Under the pieces are notes generated by a model, which had not been told where the DNA came from, made no database searches, and was given only the letters and a program-made list of their open reading frames with translations. A program made the translations under genes and the position numbers. DNA of 64,000 nucleotides from Chromatiaceae bacterium (GTDB taxonomy: Bacteria; Pseudomonadota; Gammaproteobacteria; Chromatiales; Chromatiaceae), in assembly GCA_024235255.1 (NCBI GenBank), contig JACKMT010000001.1, positions 930,001 to 994,000 on the forward strand. Reading direction: 5' to 3'. Shown here in pieces: positions 62,355 to 64,000 of this stretch. Numbering within the stretch: the first letter of the stretch is position 1; each line of letters opens with the position of its first letter.

Positions 62355-62522
62355 TCAGACATACTCATCGATAGCGGATTTTTCACCGTCCGTCTGTTGC
62401 GGTTCTTGCCGCCGTTTCCGTTCATCCTCGTCTGACCGATCTGGATAGCGCTTCAACGGATGCTGCTTCCGCCGGGACGGCCAGACCGGCTTGACCGGTG
62501 CCGGTTGATTTATCTCTGCCAT
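62355..62522 (-). CDS. 55-residue hydrophilic protein between cheW and DUF2802
   Basis: A small frame starting MAEINQPAPVKPVWPSRRKQ and ending GEKSAIDEYV. A strong GGAGG lies 5 bases before the ATG. It is highly charged (DEDERKRRQE) with a proline-rich start, and no membrane segment. The start, ribosome site and snug fit between cheW (93 bp) and DUF2802 (13 bp) support a real gene. The function is unknown; a binding linker in the chemotaxis array is only a guess. Confidence 0.7.
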   Translation of the reverse strand: MAEINQPAPVKPVWPSRRKQHPLKRYPDRSDEDERKRRQEPQQTDGEKSAIDEYV

Positions 62523-62615
62523 GCTAACCTCCGTTTAACAAGGCATGCCTTCGCTGGCGACACTCAACAATCTCGCAGAAGCGGGGTTCACCCGCGAATT
62601 CAGTGCTGAAACAAT

Positions 62616-63098
62616 TCAGATCATGCCGACTTCATTCCACTCCTCTTCAGAGAGCAGTCTGTTCAGATCGACTACGATCAACAACTCTTTATCACGCGTG
62701 GCTACACCCTGAATATAGCGGGAGTTCTCTTCGTTACCTACGTTAGGAGCCGAATCGATCTCCGAGGCGCGCAGATCAACCACTTCAGCCACACTGTCCA
62801 CCAGCATGCCGATAACCTGTTTCTCCGATTCAATGATGACCACCCGCGTGGAGTCGTCGATCTCTCCCGGGGACAAACCAAACCTGCCACGCGTGTCCAT
62901 TACGGTCACCACGTTGCCGCGCAGATTGATGATCCCGAGCACATAGGGGGGTGCACCCGGCACCGGTGCAATTTCGGTGACCCGCAACACCTCCTGCACC
63001 TGCATGACGTTGATACCATAGGTCTCGTCCTTCAGACGAAAGGTCACCAATTGGATCACCGGATCGTTGGCCATACCCTCTGCTACCGTAGCTCTCAT
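62616..63098 (-). CDS. cheW: CheW chemotaxis coupling protein
   Basis: A 160-residue CheW-domain protein: IQLVTFRLKDETYGINVMQVQEVLRVTEIAPVPGAPPYVLGIINLRGNVVTVMDTR region near residues 15-70, and IGMLVDSVAEVVDL near residue 96. It links chemoreceptors to CheA at the inner membrane. AGAGGTGGAG precedes the ATG at 63098; a downstream ATG at 63074 is possible. It follows a longer CheW-like gene on the same strand. Confidence 0.95.
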   Translation of the reverse strand: MRATVAEGMANDPVIQLVTFRLKDETYGINVMQVQEVLRVTEIAPVPGAPPYVLGIINLRGNVVTVMDTRGRFGLSPGEIDDSTRVVIIESEKQVIGMLVDSVAEVVDLRASEIDSAPNVGNEENSRYIQGVATRDKELLIVVDLNRLLSEEEWNEVGMI

Positions 63099-63166
63099 AT
63101 CTCCACCTCTTTGGAGTTCGGATAATATCCGTCAATTTTCAGACGCCCTTGCGGGCATATTTAGTT

Positions 63167-63877
63167 TTATGCATCATTCGTGCCCATTAGCTCCAACAGG
63201 GCATTAATGTTAAGCAGCACGCAGAGTTCTCCAATAATGATGCCGTGAGACCAGGGTCTGAATTGCCGGCTCCGGCACCAGCGCACATCTGCCGCCCGCA
63301 GCAGCCTGGGCCGCTGAATAGCATCGCAAATCAATCCCCAGCGTGAATGACCAACCAACAACAAGTAGCCGGACGACGCAGCGCCGGAAACCAGGTCGCG
63401 CTCCGGCATGATCAGACGAGCCAGATTGACCAGCGCCACGCTCTGCGCTTTGTGCAGATAGAGGCCAGGCTGCCAGCCGGGCTGACCGGGAATCGATGTT
63501 GCCTGCCCGTTCCAGCGGACGATACTGTCGAGATAGTGCAGCGGCACCCCAAGATTAACGCCACGAACGCGAATCATCAGAACCTGAAATGGAGCTTCTG
63601 CCCACTCCGGGATTTCGGGTGAAACCGCAACTGCCTCCCGCCGCTCCGTTGCTGTGAACCTGCCCTCGGCGCACTCTCCGGTGAGCGGATCGCCGGCATC
63701 CTGTCCCGCACCCGGAATGGCTGGAGAGTCCTGCAATTCACCTGCAACGGCAGCGGTCGTGGCGGCAGGTTCCATGGTATCCCTGTTTCCTGCCGGCTCC
63801 CCGGCGGGCATCTTCCCGCCGCCGGGCTCTTCCATGAGATCGACCAGATATTGGTACAAGAGATTTCTTGGCTGCAT
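63167..63877 (-). CDS. CheW-domain protein with extended N-terminus
   Basis: A 236-residue protein. The first about 95 residues are low-complexity and rich in Pro, Ala, Gly and Glu, beginning MQPRNLLYQYLVDLMEEPGG. The C-terminal domain has the CheW fold: FQVLMIRVRGVNLGVPLHYLDSIVRW, then LYLHKAQSVALVNLARLIMPE and WGLICDAIQRP. In Pseudomonas a similar CheW-like protein sits between parA and cheW and recruits ParA/ParC-type partners to polar arrays. Here the order ParA–this–CheW is the same. Confidence 0.88.
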   Translation of the reverse strand: MQPRNLLYQYLVDLMEEPGGGKMPAGEPAGNRDTMEPAATTAAVAGELQDSPAIPGAGQDAGDPLTGECAEGRFTATERREAVAVSPEIPEWAEAPFQVLMIRVRGVNLGVPLHYLDSIVRWNGQATSIPGQPGWQPGLYLHKAQSVALVNLARLIMPERDLVSGAASSGYLLLVGHSRWGLICDAIQRPRLLRAADVRWCRSRQFRPWSHGIIIGELCVLLNINALLELMGTNDA

Positions 63878-63906
63878 GCTGAAGAATCACCGTGCATCGG
63901 ATGCAT

Positions 63907-64000
63907 TCATCCGGCCGCCTGCATTATTGCCGGCCTTCCCTGCAGCTGCTCCAGCAAAGTTGTATAGGCTGCCACGCCGCGGGCATGCGGATCGAAAAGT
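63907..64000 (-). CDS. ParA-family ATPase, C-terminal end (gene runs off the right edge)
   Basis: The last 30 codons on the minus strand read LFDPHARGVAAYTTLLEQLQ and end GRPAIMQAAG before a stop. F-D-P-x-x-R-G-x-x-A-Y is typical of the C-terminus of chemotaxis-associated ParA proteins. Position directly upstream of the CheW-like gene supports this. The ATPase core lies outside the window. Confidence 0.65.
   Translation of the reverse strand, partial: LFDPHARGVAAYTTLLEQLQGRPAIMQAAG

Overview
The window is about 64 kb of GC-rich bacterial chromosome, most likely from a gammaproteobacterium. The RecA sequence, the recA–pncC neighbourhood, the ParA–CheW–CheW–DUF2802 motility gene order and the Bat/MoxR operon fit a Chromatiales-like, possibly sulfur-oxidising lineage. 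No rRNA or single marker settles the taxon. Protein identifications come from reading motifs and gene order; no database was searched.

Layout. 1-3020: tail of a Crp/Fnr regulator, recA, thpR, pncC and a small cupin. 3084-7333: RND efflux adaptor and pump. 7433-10590: redox block with a NifX-like protein, a di-haem cytochrome c peroxidase and a cytochrome b561. 10673-14272: exported protein, TrkA-C membrane protein and a two-component pair. 14332-21882: Bat operon (moxR, DUF58, DUF4381, batA, fused batB/C, batD). 22076-24672: YfdX protein and SulP transporter. 25273-32278: Tat-exported dienelactone-hydrolase-like protein, then a tight operon of Cache/GAF/cyclase-like sensor, MlaE-like permease, ABC-like subunit that has lost all its ATPase motifs, MlaD/MCE protein and TPR-like lipoprotein. 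32436-35181: two-domain thioredoxin-like protein, DUF2157 and GDYXXLXY proteins. 34858-39955: an island-like segment with a 365-bp direct duplication, two truncated defence-type genes, DUF429, two Fic-HTH genes and a tRNA-Arg whose 3' end is duplicated. 40114-52996: complete glycerol ABC-uptake and catabolism locus (glpV, glpR, glpS, glpT, glpP, glpQ, glpU, glpD and divergent glpK) with a hybrid histidine kinase overlapping glpK. 52997-61639: mixed housekeeping genes ending in a carbonic-anhydrase-like protein without its zinc ligands. 61955-64000: chemotaxis/motility tail (DUF2802, a 55-aa gene, CheW, CheW-like, ParA).

How it works together. Glycerol would enter through a GlpV-dependent ABC transporter with two different ATPases, be phosphorylated by GlpK and oxidised by GlpD, under a DeoR-type GlpR. 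The most unusual unit is the MCE operon at 26279-32278. Its ATPase-like subunit has lost Walker A, signature and Walker B residues, and its first gene is a membrane sensor whose cyclase-like domain also looks inactive. This suggests a lipid-trafficking complex that is regulated, or powered, in a non-canonical way.
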